DNA of 64,000 nucleotides, taken from assembly GCA_963770485.1 (NCBI GenBank), contig CAVYPX010000005.1:124001-188000 (forward strand). The letters run 5' to 3'. This document shows, in pieces, positions 34,870 through 43,278 of this stretch. The notes under the pieces were generated by a model. That model ran no database searches. It worked only from the letters and a program-made list of their open reading frames with translations, and was not told the origin of the DNA. Source of the DNA: CAVVEC01 sp963770485 (GTDB lineage: Bacteria > Acidobacteriota > Terriglobia > Terriglobales > Acidobacteriaceae). The position numbers and the translations under genes were made by a program. Every line of letters starts with the position of its first letter. Position 1 is the stretch's first letter.

Positions 34870-36327
34870 TTACTTGAGCGAAACCAGCTTCTCGACCAGT
34901 TCTGAATAATCTTTCTTTTCCAGCCCGTGGACTTCTTTGTTGTACTCGTCGACCTTGCTGGAATAGTTCATGGAGCAGAATTTCGGGCCGCACATGGAGC
35001 AGAACGCTGCTTCTTTGTAGTAGTCGTCGGGCAGGGTTTCGTCGTGCATGGAGCGGGCGGTTTCGGGATCGAGGGACAGGGCAAACTGTTTCTCCCAGTC
35101 GAATTTGTAGCGGGCGTAGCTGAGCGCATTGTCGCGATCTTGCGCGCCGGGGCGATGGCGAGCAATGTCAGCGGCGTGGGCGGCGATTTTGTAGGCGATG
35201 ATGCCGTCCTTGACATCCTTATCGTTGGGCAGGCCGAGATGCTCCTTGGGCGTCACGTAGCAAAGCATCGCTGCGCCGTGCCAGCCGATCATAGCCGCGC
35301 CAATCGCCGACGTGATGTGATCGTATCCCGGCGCGATGTCGGTGACGAGCGGTCCCAGCGTGTAGAACGGAGCTTCGTAGCAAAGCTCTTTTTCTTTGTC
35401 GACCTGCTCTTTGATCTTGTCCAGCGGCACATGGCCCGGCCCTTCGATCATCACCTGTACGTCGTACTCCCAGGCTTTCCTGGTCAATTCGCCGAGAGTC
35501 TTGAGTTCGGCAAACTGAGCTTCGTCACTGGCATCGGCAATGCAGCCCGGACGCAGACCATCACCGAGGGAGAACGAAACGTCGTGCCGGGCGAAGATCT
35601 TGCAGATGTCATCGAAATGGTCGTACAGAAAGTTTTGCTTGTGATGGTGCGCCATCCACTGCGCCAGAATGGCGCCGCCGCGGCTGACGATGCCGGTAAT
35701 GCGCTTGGAAATCATGGGCAGATACTGAATCAGAACGCCGGCGTGGATGGTCATGTAATCCACGCCTTGCTGGGCTTGCTCTTCAATCACTTCCAGCATC
35801 ACTTCTGCATTCAGGTCTTCCACTCGTTTGACCCGTGAGATCGCTTCGTAAATTGGCACGGTTCCAATCGGTACTGGCGAGTGCCGCAGAATGGCTTCCC
35901 GAATCTCATGAATGTCGCCGCCGGTGGAGAGGTCCATCACGGTGTCCGCGCCGTAGTGGACGGAGGTGTGCAACTTCTTGAGTTCCTCGTCAATATTTGA
36001 AGTGACGGCGGAATTGCCAATGTTGGAGTTGATCTTGCACAGCGAAGCCACGCCGATGGCCATCGGCTCCAGTTCCGGATGATTAATATTCGCGGGAATA
36101 ATCATTCGACCGCGTGCGACTTCGTCACGAACCAGTTCGGGCGAGAGCTTTTCGCGGCGAGCGACATACTCCATTTCCTCCGTGACCAGCCCCTTGCGGG
36201 CGTAGTGCATCTGGGAGAAATTACCATCATCGTTGTTCTGCGCCTTGCGCCGATGGATCCACTCAGCGCGGAGTTGCGCGGCGTGCCGTCCGTTGCCACT
36301 CGTGGGATTGCCGTTGCTGGGAGACAT
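34870..36327 (-). CDS. thiC: Phosphomethylpyrimidine synthase ThiC
   Basis: About 485 aa. The radical-SAM-type ThiC signature is complete: INANIGNS-like KINSNIGNSAVTS, MDLSTGGDIHEIR, EGPGHVPLDKI, and the C-terminal cluster ligands CSMCGPKFC. It makes HMP-P from aminoimidazole ribotide for thiamine. The start is ambiguous because the 5' end lies in a 9-bp microsatellite offering several ATG codons; I chose ATG 36327 (MSPSNGNPTS). A frame back to GTG 36390 adds HVSHVSH repeats. Upstream on the minus strand is TATAAT at 36421-36416. I see no TPP riboswitch in the short leader, which is unusual for thiC. Confidence 0.95.
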   Translation of the reverse strand: MSPSNGNPTSGNGRHAAQLRAEWIHRRKAQNNDDGNFSQMHYARKGLVTEEMEYVARREKLSPELVRDEVARGRMIIPANINHPELEPMAIGVASLCKINSNIGNSAVTSNIDEELKKLHTSVHYGADTVMDLSTGGDIHEIREAILRHSPVPIGTVPIYEAISRVKRVEDLNAEVMLEVIEEQAQQGVDYMTIHAGVLIQYLPMISKRITGIVSRGGAILAQWMAHHHKQNFLYDHFDDICKIFARHDVSFSLGDGLRPGCIADASDEAQFAELKTLGELTRKAWEYDVQVMIEGPGHVPLDKIKEQVDKEKELCYEAPFYTLGPLVTDIAPGYDHITSAIGAAMIGWHGAAMLCYVTPKEHLGLPNDKDVKDGIIAYKIAAHAADIARHRPGAQDRDNALSYARYKFDWEKQFALSLDPETARSMHDETLPDDYYKEAAFCSMCGPKFCSMNYSSKVDEYNKEVHGLEKKDYSELVEKLVSLK

Positions 36328-36380
36328 GGGAGACATGGGGACATGGGAGACATGGGAGACATGGGAGACATGGGAGACAT
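36319..36380. repeat. 9-bp microsatellite at the 5' end of thiC
   Basis: Seven tandem units of GGGAGACAT: 36319-36327, 36328-36336, then one 8-bp unit lacking an A (36337-36344), then four more to 36380. On the thiC strand each unit contains an ATG. The 8-bp unit changes frame within the array, so the units before and after it are read as HVS and MSP repeats. Confidence 0.93.
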
Positions 36381-36415
36381 GAATGATCACCCTCGCTGGG
36401 ATTCTATAGACACTG

Positions 36416-36421
36416 ATTATA
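36416..36421 (-). promoter_or_regulatory. Probable thiC -10 box
   Basis: The minus strand reads TATAAT at 36421-36416. The -35 region is weak (AGCTGG at 17 bp spacing). The start of transcription would fall about 20 nt before the microsatellite-side GTG, leaving no room for a riboswitch. Confidence 0.45.
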
Positions 36422-36802
36422 CCCCGCGATCATCCATGCCAGCTTGAACCCGGAGGACACAGAGGACACGGAGGATGCAGGAAAGCCAGCGATCCCCTCG
36501 AAATTTCTGGCCGAACTCCGCAGTTCAAGATTCCCGGGATTCGGCGCGGGCATCCCCGGAAATTTGGTGGTGGTTTGATAAGGAAGCGAGCCAAACGCGC
36601 GATAATGGTGTCGCAAAGAACGCGGCACATCGCGCGGTTCGCCCAGATCCCCTTCGACTTCGCTCAGGGCAGGCTCTGGCTGCGCAAAGAACGCTGGCTC
36701 GGGATGACAAATCAAACTGCACACCACCTAACATTTTCAGCGCTTGTGCGTCTAACGGGTTCAGACTTAAAATCAGCCGTTCCACTCAAAACGAGGCTAT
36801 CC
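36422..36802. other. Intergenic region between thiC and the M13 peptidase
   Basis: About 380 bp without a supported gene. It holds a GAGGACAC-rich stretch near 36453-36480 and, at 36650-36676, the widespread dispersed repeat CCTTCGACTTCGCTCAGG, followed by a GGGATGACA-type end near 36702. Open frames across it translate to the low-complexity FDFAQGR / ACPERSRR peptides that mark such repeats, not proteins. Confidence 0.7.
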
Positions 36803-38839
36803 ATGCACTTGCGCCGTCTCCTGCCTGCATTCCTTCTGCTGTCAGCTCTTACCACTTTCGCTCAAACGACTTCCAGTAAACCGGGTCCGGGCTTCAGCAT
36901 TGACAACATTGACACGGCAATCGACCCCTGCGTCGACTTCTACCAGTACGCTTGCGGTAACTGGCTGAAGAACGCGGAAATTCCTGCCGACCAGCCGCGC
37001 TGGGGAAGCTTCACCGATCTGCGCGAACGCAACATGGCGGTCATGCGCGACATTCTGGAAAAGGCCTCGGCGGACCGTCCCGGCCGTAGCGCCGTTGATC
37101 AGAAAATCGGTGACTATTACGGCTCGTGCATGGATGAAAAGGCGGTGGATGCCAAGGGTCTGGAGCCGCTCAAGCTTGAACTCGATCGAATCGCGGCAGT
37201 GAGGGACAAGGCTACGCTGATTGACGCCATCGCTCGCGTCCACCTGGAAGGGCCGAACCCGCTGTTTGATTTTTCCTCCGCCCCGGACCTGCACGATGCC
37301 AATCAGGTCATCGCAAGCATTGATCAAGGCGGGTTGTCGCTGCCCGATCGCGACTACTACATTAAAGACGATGCCGACAAAGTGGAAGTGCGCAAGCACT
37401 TCGTCGAATATGTGACGCAGGTGTTTACGCTGGCAGGACAATCACCGCAACAGGCGGGGGATTCCGCTCAGACCGTGCTGCGCATCGAGACCGCTCTGGC
37501 CAAGGCTTCCATGGACCGTACTTCGCGGCGCGACCCCAAGAACCGCGACCACAAGATGACCCGCGAAGCGGCCGCCGCGCTCGCCCCTGATTTCTACTTG
37601 GATCGCTACTTTACCGACATGGGCACGCCCAGCTTTTCGGAACTGAACGTTCTCAACCCTGATTTCTTCAAGCAGGTGAACGGCGTGGTGGAATCTGAAT
37701 CGTTGGATTCGCTGAAGATTTATGTGAGCTGGCACCTCCTGGACGGCGTGGCACCATGGCTCTCGCAGCCGTTCGTGGATGCCAATTTCAATATGCGCAA
37801 GGCTTTGACCGGGCAGGAGCAGATTCAGGCACGCTGGAAACGCTGCGTCACCGCGACGGATAACGCTCTGGGCGAGGCTTTGGGACAAAGGTATGTCGAG
37901 CTAACCTTTGGCGCGGAAGGCAAGCAGCGCATGCTGAAAATGGTGGATGCGCTGGAGAGGTCGCTCGATGAAGACATCCAGAACCTGCCCTGGATGACCG
38001 CAGACACTAAGAAACAGGCCAAGCTCAAACTGGAGGCGATCCGCAACAAGATCGGATATCCCGACGAGTGGCGAGATTACAGCTCGCTCACCATTGTGCG
38101 TGGTGATCTGGTCGGCGACTATCTGCGCGCCAACGAATTCGAATCGAAACGCGATATAGCCAAGATCGGCAAGCCGCTCGACCGCAAGGAATGGGGCATG
38201 ACTCCGCCCACGGTCAACGCCTACTACAGCCCGCAGATGAACGATATCAACTTCCCCGCGGGAATCCTGCAGCCGCCGTTTTTCGATAAAAAGATGGACG
38301 ATGGAGTGAATTTTGGCGGCATCGGAATCGTGATCGGCCACGAACTGACGCACGGCTTTGACGATCAGGGACGCAAGTATGATCCGCAAGGCGATTTACG
38401 CGACTGGTGGACGGATCAGGACGGTAAGGAATTTGAAAAGCGCGTGAGTTGCGTGGCTGATGAGTACAGCAACTTCGTGGCTGTAGATGATCTGAAGCTG
38501 AACGGCCGGCTGACGCTAGGCGAGAACACTGCCGACAATGGCGGCGCGCGCATCTCGCTCATGGCTTTGGAACACATGATCGCAGACGACAAGACGGGAA
38601 AGGAAGCGCAGAAAATCGACGGCTACACGCCGGAGCAGCGGTTCTTTCTGGGATTTGGGCGAGTTTGGTGCGAGAAGCAGCGTCCCGCTTTTGCCCGCAT
38701 GCGGGTGAGCACGGATCCGCACTCTCCAGGGAAGTACCGGATCAACGGCGTAGTCGAGAACATGCCCGAATTTCAGCAGGCCTGGGGCTGCAAGGCCGGA
38801 CAACCGATGGTGAGCGCGAACGCCTGCCGGGTCTGGTGA
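36803..38839 (+). CDS. M13-family (neprilysin-like) zinc metallopeptidase
   Basis: 678 aa, usual M13 length. A signal peptide (LRRLLPAFLLLSALTTFAQ) precedes DPCVDFYQYACGNWLKN, the M13_N start. The catalytic domain has VNAYYSPQMNDINFPAGILQ, zinc-binding HELTH in IGHELTHGFDDQG, third ligand Glu in GENTADNGG, and the terminal CRVW. It is an exported endopeptidase acting on small peptides. GAGG precedes ATG 36803; the longer frame upstream consists of repeat sequence. Confidence 0.96.
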   Translation: MHLRRLLPAFLLLSALTTFAQTTSSKPGPGFSIDNIDTAIDPCVDFYQYACGNWLKNAEIPADQPRWGSFTDLRERNMAVMRDILEKASADRPGRSAVDQKIGDYYGSCMDEKAVDAKGLEPLKLELDRIAAVRDKATLIDAIARVHLEGPNPLFDFSSAPDLHDANQVIASIDQGGLSLPDRDYYIKDDADKVEVRKHFVEYVTQVFTLAGQSPQQAGDSAQTVLRIETALAKASMDRTSRRDPKNRDHKMTREAAAALAPDFYLDRYFTDMGTPSFSELNVLNPDFFKQVNGVVESESLDSLKIYVSWHLLDGVAPWLSQPFVDANFNMRKALTGQEQIQARWKRCVTATDNALGEALGQRYVELTFGAEGKQRMLKMVDALERSLDEDIQNLPWMTADTKKQAKLKLEAIRNKIGYPDEWRDYSSLTIVRGDLVGDYLRANEFESKRDIAKIGKPLDRKEWGMTPPTVNAYYSPQMNDINFPAGILQPPFFDKKMDDGVNFGGIGIVIGHELTHGFDDQGRKYDPQGDLRDWWTDQDGKEFEKRVSCVADEYSNFVAVDDLKLNGRLTLGENTADNGGARISLMALEHMIADDKTGKEAQKIDGYTPEQRFFLGFGRVWCEKQRPAFARMRVSTDPHSPGKYRINGVVENMPEFQQAWGCKAGQPMVSANACRVW

Positions 38840-39159
38840 GCTTTGCTCATTCGGCACGGGTTGACGACCCGTCTTCCGACTGAGAATTTCCGCTGACACC
38901 TGGAGGATAGGCCGGGGATTCCTCCTCGGCCATTCTTTTCTTCAGCTTTGCTCCGATCCCACGAATCTGTTTGCAAATCTGTTTGCAAATTCCTGACATA
39001 GAAATGACCGCGAAATTACTGTCCCATGACCGCACGATGACAAGCCGCTTTCCCGCCTGCCTTACGCTGACCTGGTTGGACAACACATAGGGTTCCAGCA
39101 ATCAAAGAAAGGAGCAACACGAGCGCTCGCATCCGGCGAGCGGCAGATGGTAAGCACGT
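38840..39159. other. Intergenic region with short direct repeats
   Basis: About 320 bp. A tandem AATCTGTTTGCA motif occurs twice near 38964-38990 followed by a third partial copy. An 84-codon minus-strand frame exists (38847-39101) but has no ribosome-binding site or recognisable domain. The end of the region is the probable promoter and leader of the cupredoxin-like gene. Confidence 0.6.
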
Positions 39160-39912
39160 ATGAAAACCATAAATCTGGTTCTTGTCATTGCATTGACCGT
39201 CACAATTTGTCTTTCCAGCCGGCAGGCGGTGAATGCCGGCGGTCCTGGTCCCGGTCCATCCTTGGGCGTCGCGGGTGCAGCCAGCGTAAAGGGCGTAGTC
39301 AAGTTCGAAGGCAAAGTGCCCGCGGCCAAGACTATCAACATGGCGGCCGACCCAAGCTGCGCCAAGCTGCATCCCACTCCGGTCTTGAATCAGGAAGTGA
39401 TGGCCGACGCGAAAGGTGACTTGGAGAATGTGATCGTATTCATTGCCGATGGTTTCGGTGACCGTACATTCGACCCGCCCAGCCAACCGGCCAGGATCGA
39501 ACAGAAGGGTTGCATGTACCAACCGCACGTGGTCGCGGTGCAAGCTAACCAGCCGCTGCAGGTGGTCAACGACGATCCCACGACGCACAATATCCACCCT
39601 ATGCCCGCCAACAATCGGGAATGGAACAAGGCCGAGCTGCCGGGCTCAAAGTTGGAAGAAGCCTTCCCGCGGCAAGAAATCGCGATCCCGGTGAAGTGCA
39701 ATGTTCATCCCTGGATGCGCAGCTATGTGGCCGTCTTCAAGCATCCCTACTTTGTAGTGACAGGCAAGGACGGCAGTTTCGACCTCAGCAACCTTCCGCC
39801 TGGAACCTACACTCTTGAGGCGTGGCACGAGAAGCTGGGTACGTCAACTCAGAAGATCACGATCGGAGCCAACGAAACCAAGAGCGTTGATTTTGTCTTT
39901 AAGGCGATGTAA
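39160..39912 (+). CDS. Exported cupredoxin / carboxypeptidase-regulatory-like protein
   Basis: 250 aa. A signal peptide (LVLVIALTVTICLSS) is followed by a G/P-rich linker and a domain with possible copper ligands: DPTTHNIHPMP, VKCNVHPWMRSYVAVF (His, Cys-x2-His and Met in plastocyanin-like arrangement). It ends with a carboxypeptidase-regulatory segment DGSFDLSNLPPGTYTLEAWHEKLG. Similar proteins accompany respiratory or cytochrome clusters. It lies 88 bp upstream of ccmE in the same direction, suggesting a periplasmic electron-transfer or copper-binding role. Confidence 0.8.
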   Translation: MKTINLVLVIALTVTICLSSRQAVNAGGPGPGPSLGVAGAASVKGVVKFEGKVPAAKTINMAADPSCAKLHPTPVLNQEVMADAKGDLENVIVFIADGFGDRTFDPPSQPARIEQKGCMYQPHVVAVQANQPLQVVNDDPTTHNIHPMPANNREWNKAELPGSKLEEAFPRQEIAIPVKCNVHPWMRSYVAVFKHPYFVVTGKDGSFDLSNLPPGTYTLEAWHEKLGTSTQKITIGANETKSVDFVFKAM

Positions 39913-40000
39913 ACGCAGACGGGGTCATCAGCACTGACTTCAGAGACCTTGACCCGCGCCTCAGCCGAGCGATAGTCTGCTAAGAGGCGTGGGTCTTTCT

Positions 40001-40483
40001 ATGTCCAACCAAAGCAGCAAGTATCTGAAATTCGGCGGGGTTACGGTCATCATTCTGCTGTCGCTCGGATACCTGGCCTACACCGGCGTCCAGGAAAGCA
40101 AGAGCTACTATGTCACTATCAAGGAACTGCGGGGCATGGGAGATTCCGCCTACACCAAGCGCTTGCGCGTAGCCGGCAACGTTCAGCCCGGTTCGATCAA
40201 GCGGACCGGTACGAAAGTTGAATTCGTACTGGTGGAGAACGACCAGCTTCTGTCGGTGGTGTACAGCGGCACCGAGGCCCCACCCGATACATTCAAAGAT
40301 AATTCTCAGGCCTTGGCCGACGGCAGCTTCGGGCGCGACGGCGTCTTTCACGCCAAGCAATTGCAAGCCAAGTGTGCGTCGAAATATGCGCCCCAGCAGC
40401 CGGCGAATGGCGTTTCTCCGAACGAGCCTGCGAAGAGCATGACCGAGCTGCAGACCAACGGCTCGGGGCGAGTGTTGAACTAA
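40001..40483 (+). CDS. ccmE: Cytochrome c haem chaperone CcmE, Cys-type (CxxxY)
   Basis: About 160 aa. An N-terminal membrane anchor (YLKFGGVTVIILLSLGYLAYTG) precedes the OB-fold domain (RLRVAGNVQPGSI, GTKVEFVLVEND, LSVVYSGTEAPPDTFKDN, GRDGVFHAKQLQAKCASKY). In most CcmE proteins the covalent haem ligand is His in an HxxxY motif. Here it reads CASKY, i.e. CxxxY, the variant described from some sulfate reducers and archaea that lack CcmH. It holds haem for transfer to apocytochrome. Start ATG 40001 (GTG 39989 possible). Confidence 0.92.
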   Translation: MSNQSSKYLKFGGVTVIILLSLGYLAYTGVQESKSYYVTIKELRGMGDSAYTKRLRVAGNVQPGSIKRTGTKVEFVLVENDQLLSVVYSGTEAPPDTFKDNSQALADGSFGRDGVFHAKQLQAKCASKYAPQQPANGVSPNEPAKSMTELQTNGSGRVLN

Positions 40484-40506
40484 TTCTGCTGTGCTCCATC
40501 AGGAAC

Positions 40507-40614
40507 ACGTAGCCCGGATGCCCCGTCCGGGCGGGCGAGCGAAGCTCGCCAGAGGTATCGTTGCGAAGACGCGGTGCTCGACCGCCAGGCGGGTCGGGGG
40601 CACCGCGGCTACGT
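40507..40614. repeat. GC-rich multi-hairpin intergenic repeat with inverted ends
   Basis: The element begins ACGTAGCCC and ends GGCTACGT, so the ends are inverted repeats. Inside are hairpins 40534-40550 (GGCGAGC-GAA-GCTCGCC) and 40571-40606 (arms GCGGTGC/GCACCGC with a nested stem). It belongs to the same family as 12624-12723. It separates ccmE from ccmA, an otherwise tight operon. Confidence 0.75.
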
Positions 40615-40665
40615 CAGCCCCACGGCCCTCGACTTCCCCGCACGCTTCAGCTATCTTGCAATCCG

Positions 40666-41358
40666 ATGCCTTCCGTGAGCGATCTGCCGACGCCAGTTTC
40701 CCCCATCGTCATCGTTAAGGATCTCGTCAAACAATTCGGGCGATTCGCGGCAGTGCGCGGCGTGAGCGCGGAGTTTGCTCCCGGCCGCCTCTACGCAATT
40801 CTGGGCGACAACGGGGCAGGGAAGACGACCCTGCTGCGCTCCCTGGCGGGCTTGACGCCGCCCACGCGTGGAAGCATCTCCATGCTGGGAACTACCGATC
40901 TGCGCGCGGTCTGCAGCCAGTTCGGCTACCTGGCGCATCCGTCGTTGCTTTACGACGAGATGAGCGGGATGGAGAACCTGCGCTACTTCGCACGCTTGTA
41001 CGGAATCGAAGATGATCAGCGCTGTGCCGATGCGATCCGGGCCGTGAAACTTGATCCCACTCTTGGCCGGCCCGTAGGACAGTATTCCCAAGGCATGCGG
41101 CAACGAATGTCGCTGGCGCGGGCGCTGCTCAATGATCCGAAAATATTGTTATTGGACGAACCGTTTTCCAACGTGGACCTGCGCTCGGCGCGAGAGATGG
41201 TCAGCTTGCTGGTCGGCTTGCGCCACCAGGGCAAGACAATTTTTGTGGTCACGCATCAGGCGTCTCTACTGGACGGCGTGGCCGATGAGTTTGTGTGCAT
41301 GGAGGCGGGCCAGATCGTCAGCCGCACTCCGGATTTGCGTCCGGTGGAGGCAAAATGA
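40666..41358 (+). CDS. ccmA: Haem-exporter ABC ATPase CcmA
   Basis: About 230 aa. ABC ATPase motifs: Walker A GDNGAGKTT, signature-like YSQGMRQRMSLARAL, Walker B ILLLDEPFSNVD and switch His VTHQ. Gene order with ccmB and ccmC identifies it as CcmA, which drives release of holo-CcmE from the CcmABCD complex. ATG 40666 begins just after the hairpin repeat. Its stop overlaps the ccmB start by ATGA. Confidence 0.92.
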   Translation: MPSVSDLPTPVSPIVIVKDLVKQFGRFAAVRGVSAEFAPGRLYAILGDNGAGKTTLLRSLAGLTPPTRGSISMLGTTDLRAVCSQFGYLAHPSLLYDEMSGMENLRYFARLYGIEDDQRCADAIRAVKLDPTLGRPVGQYSQGMRQRMSLARALLNDPKILLLDEPFSNVDLRSAREMVSLLVGLRHQGKTIFVVTHQASLLDGVADEFVCMEAGQIVSRTPDLRPVEAK

Positions 41359-42032
41359 GCCGGGATGCAGGCATCACGCGGATTACCTTGGCTAAAGATT
41401 TGCGCCTGGAGTGGCGCTCCAAGGATGCCATCAACTCCATGCTATTTTTCGCTCTTCTGGTAGTGGTCATTTTCAGTTTCTCGTTCGACCCGACTGCGGA
41501 GGAGTCGCGACGCATTGCCGGCGGACTGGTGTGGGTGGCGTTTTTGTTTGCCGCAGTCGTAGCGCTGAACCAGACCTGGGCGAGGGAACTACGTAATCAG
41601 GTGCTGGATGCTTACCGGGTCTCGCCGGCTCCGGCCAATTCGCTGTTTCTAGCCAAGGCGCTGGGGAATTTCATTTTTGTCAGCGTGCTGGAAGCGCTGA
41701 TGACCCCGCTCTTCATTGTGTTTTACAACCTCCGTGCGCTGGGACCTGCATACCAGCTGCCGATCGTCGCCGCGCTGGGAACCTGGGCGCTGGTGGTGAA
41801 TGGAACTTTCTTTGCCGCGATGTCGCTTCGCACTCGCAGCCGCGAAATCATGCTCCCATTGCTGCTTTTCCCCATATCCATTCCTGCGTTGCTGGCCATG
41901 GTCGAGGCTACCGGCGCTATCCTGACCGGCGAATTTTCGGCAAAATTCTGGATCGTCTTGCTCGCGGCGTATGATGTGGTGTTTACTACAGGGTGCCTGC
42001 TCTTATTTGAAACCGTGTTGCACGCGGAATGA
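41355..42032 (+). CDS. ccmB: Haem-exporter permease CcmB
   Basis: 225 aa with six hydrophobic segments. The CcmB pattern is visible: KDLRLEWRSKDAINSMLFFALLVVVIF, then LVWVAFLFAAVVALNQTW and EVLLPLLLFP-like EIMLPLLLFPISIPALL. It forms the membrane part of the CcmAB transporter. ATG 41355 overlaps ccmA and has GGAGG upstream; the stop overlaps ccmC by ATGA. Confidence 0.93.
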   Translation: MSRDAGITRITLAKDLRLEWRSKDAINSMLFFALLVVVIFSFSFDPTAEESRRIAGGLVWVAFLFAAVVALNQTWARELRNQVLDAYRVSPAPANSLFLAKALGNFIFVSVLEALMTPLFIVFYNLRALGPAYQLPIVAALGTWALVVNGTFFAAMSLRTRSREIMLPLLLFPISIPALLAMVEATGAILTGEFSAKFWIVLLAAYDVVFTTGCLLLFETVLHAE

Positions 42033-42733
42033 AACGCATCTTCCCCATTCTCGGAGTTCTGACAGCGGTTTTGCTCAGCTATGCGCTCTATGAGGCGCTG
42101 GTGGCCGCGCCTACCGAGAAGACCATGGGCGACGTGCAACGCATCTTCTACTATCACGTGCCCTCGGCCTGGACGGCATTTATTTTGTTCTTTGTCAACT
42201 TTATCGCGTCGGTCGTGTACCTCGTCCGCCGCAATCCGAAAGCAGATATCGTCGCGCTGGTCACAGCGGAAGTGGGCGTCGTCTTCTGCACCGTGGTGCT
42301 GGTGACTGGTCCGATCTGGGCCCGGCCGGTGTGGGGGATCTGGTGGACATGGGACCTGCGTTTGACCCTCACGCTGGTGCTATGGCTGATCTACGTCAGC
42401 TACCTGGTGCTGCGGAAATTCTCCAGCAGCGGGCAGACGCCGTTGCTGGCCGCGGTTCTGGCCGTGCTTGGCGCGCTCGACGTTCCGCTGGTTTACTTTT
42501 CCATCTGGTTTTTCCGCACCCAGCATCCCCAGCCGGTGATCGGCGGCGGAGGCTCGATTGATCCCCGCATGCTGCACGTGCTGCTGATCAACTGGGCTGC
42601 GTTCTCCTGCTTTGCATTTCTGGTGTGCTGGTCGCGCTATCGGCTGGAAGTGCTGCGCCGCGAGGTGGAGGAAACGCAGGCGCTGGAGGCGCTGATGGAG
42701 CCTGGAATTCCGCAACGGGGAAGTTCGCGATGA
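42029..42733 (+). CDS. ccmC: Haem handling protein CcmC
   Basis: 234 aa, six membrane helices. The tryptophan-rich WWD haem-binding motif is RPVWGIWWTWDLRLT, with His residues in YYHVPSAW and in QHPQPVIGG flanking it, as in CcmC/CcsA family members. It presents haem to CcmE at the periplasmic face. It overlaps ccmB and ccmD by 4 bp each. Confidence 0.95.
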   Translation: MKRIFPILGVLTAVLLSYALYEALVAAPTEKTMGDVQRIFYYHVPSAWTAFILFFVNFIASVVYLVRRNPKADIVALVTAEVGVVFCTVVLVTGPIWARPVWGIWWTWDLRLTLTLVLWLIYVSYLVLRKFSSSGQTPLLAAVLAVLGALDVPLVYFSIWFFRTQHPQPVIGGGGSIDPRMLHVLLINWAAFSCFAFLVCWSRYRLEVLRREVEETQALEALMEPGIPQRGSSR

Positions 42734-42849
42734 GTTACCTTTACGCCGCTTACGCCGCTACCTGGATCATCCACATCGCATATCTTGGCTCACTCGTGCG
42801 GCGCTACAGCCGGTTGCGGACCGAAATCGAGGAACTGAAAAGGAAGTAG
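42730..42849 (+). CDS. ccmD: CcmD-like small membrane protein
   Basis: 39 aa: a single membrane helix (YAAYAATWIIHIAYLGSLV) followed by a basic/coiled tail (RRYSRLRTEIEELKRK), the topology and size of CcmD. It overlaps the ccmC stop by ATGA. CcmD helps release holo-CcmE. The cluster ends here: no ccmF, ccmG or ccmH follows in the window. Confidence 0.85.
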   Translation: MSYLYAAYAATWIIHIAYLGSLVRRYSRLRTEIEELKRK

Positions 42850-42894
42850 AACCCGGTGTCCAGCCGTTGGTCCACGTTTCCTGCTTTGCCCACA

Positions 42895-43278
42895 TCACAC
42901 AACCTGTTCCGGGCTGGAGCGCAGGAATTCGTATTCCTCGATCAGCGCCGCGATTCCGACACGCGATCCCGGCAAAGGCGCTTCCACCCGCACCACGCGC
43001 GCGCTGAATCGTACTCGCACCGGTTCGGTCAAAGTGACATGGGGCGGGAAAGTCAAAGTCACATCCACGCGGGAGCCTTCAACTAGCGACCGGTCAAGAT
43101 AGAAAAACACTCCACGGGCGCTGACGTTCTGCGTCTCGGTCAGCAGCTCATCCATAGAACTGTCAGCAGCAGAGTTGCCCGCAGTTTTGATGGCTGCAGG
43201 CAGGCGCATGTCGAAACGCCGCATGGAACGTCGTTCCTCGGGTGACTGCTGCATAGCGCTCTGTTGTCCAGCAAGCAT
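42895..43278 (-). CDS. PilZ-domain protein
   Basis: 127 aa. PilZ features: an N-terminal R-x3-R-type c-di-GMP motif (EERRSMRRFDMRLPAAIK), then NVSARGVFFYLDRSL (the N/D-x-S-x2-G motif), then VDVTLTFPP and a final beta region. It likely binds c-di-GMP. It is convergent with the ccm operon and has no operon partner. The start is not firmly set (ATG 43278 or 43254). Confidence 0.88.
   Translation of the reverse strand: MLAGQQSAMQQSPEERRSMRRFDMRLPAAIKTAGNSAADSSMDELLTETQNVSARGVFFYLDRSLVEGSRVDVTLTFPPHVTLTEPVRVRFSARVVRVEAPLPGSRVGIAALIEEYEFLRSSPEQVV

Noticed and set aside
36391..36560. TPP riboswitch upstream of thiC
   Set aside because: I looked for the conserved CTGAGA and ACCTGATCTGGATAATGCCA blocks on the minus strand and did not see them; a probable -10 lies too close to the gene.
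36575..36802. N-terminal extension of the M13 peptidase
   Set aside because: It would be translated from a dispersed repeat (FDFAQGR peptide) and would place the signal peptide internally.
38847..39101. 84-codon minus-strand frame after the M13 peptidase gene
   Set aside because: No ribosome-binding site, no recognisable domain, and part is built from a short direct repeat.
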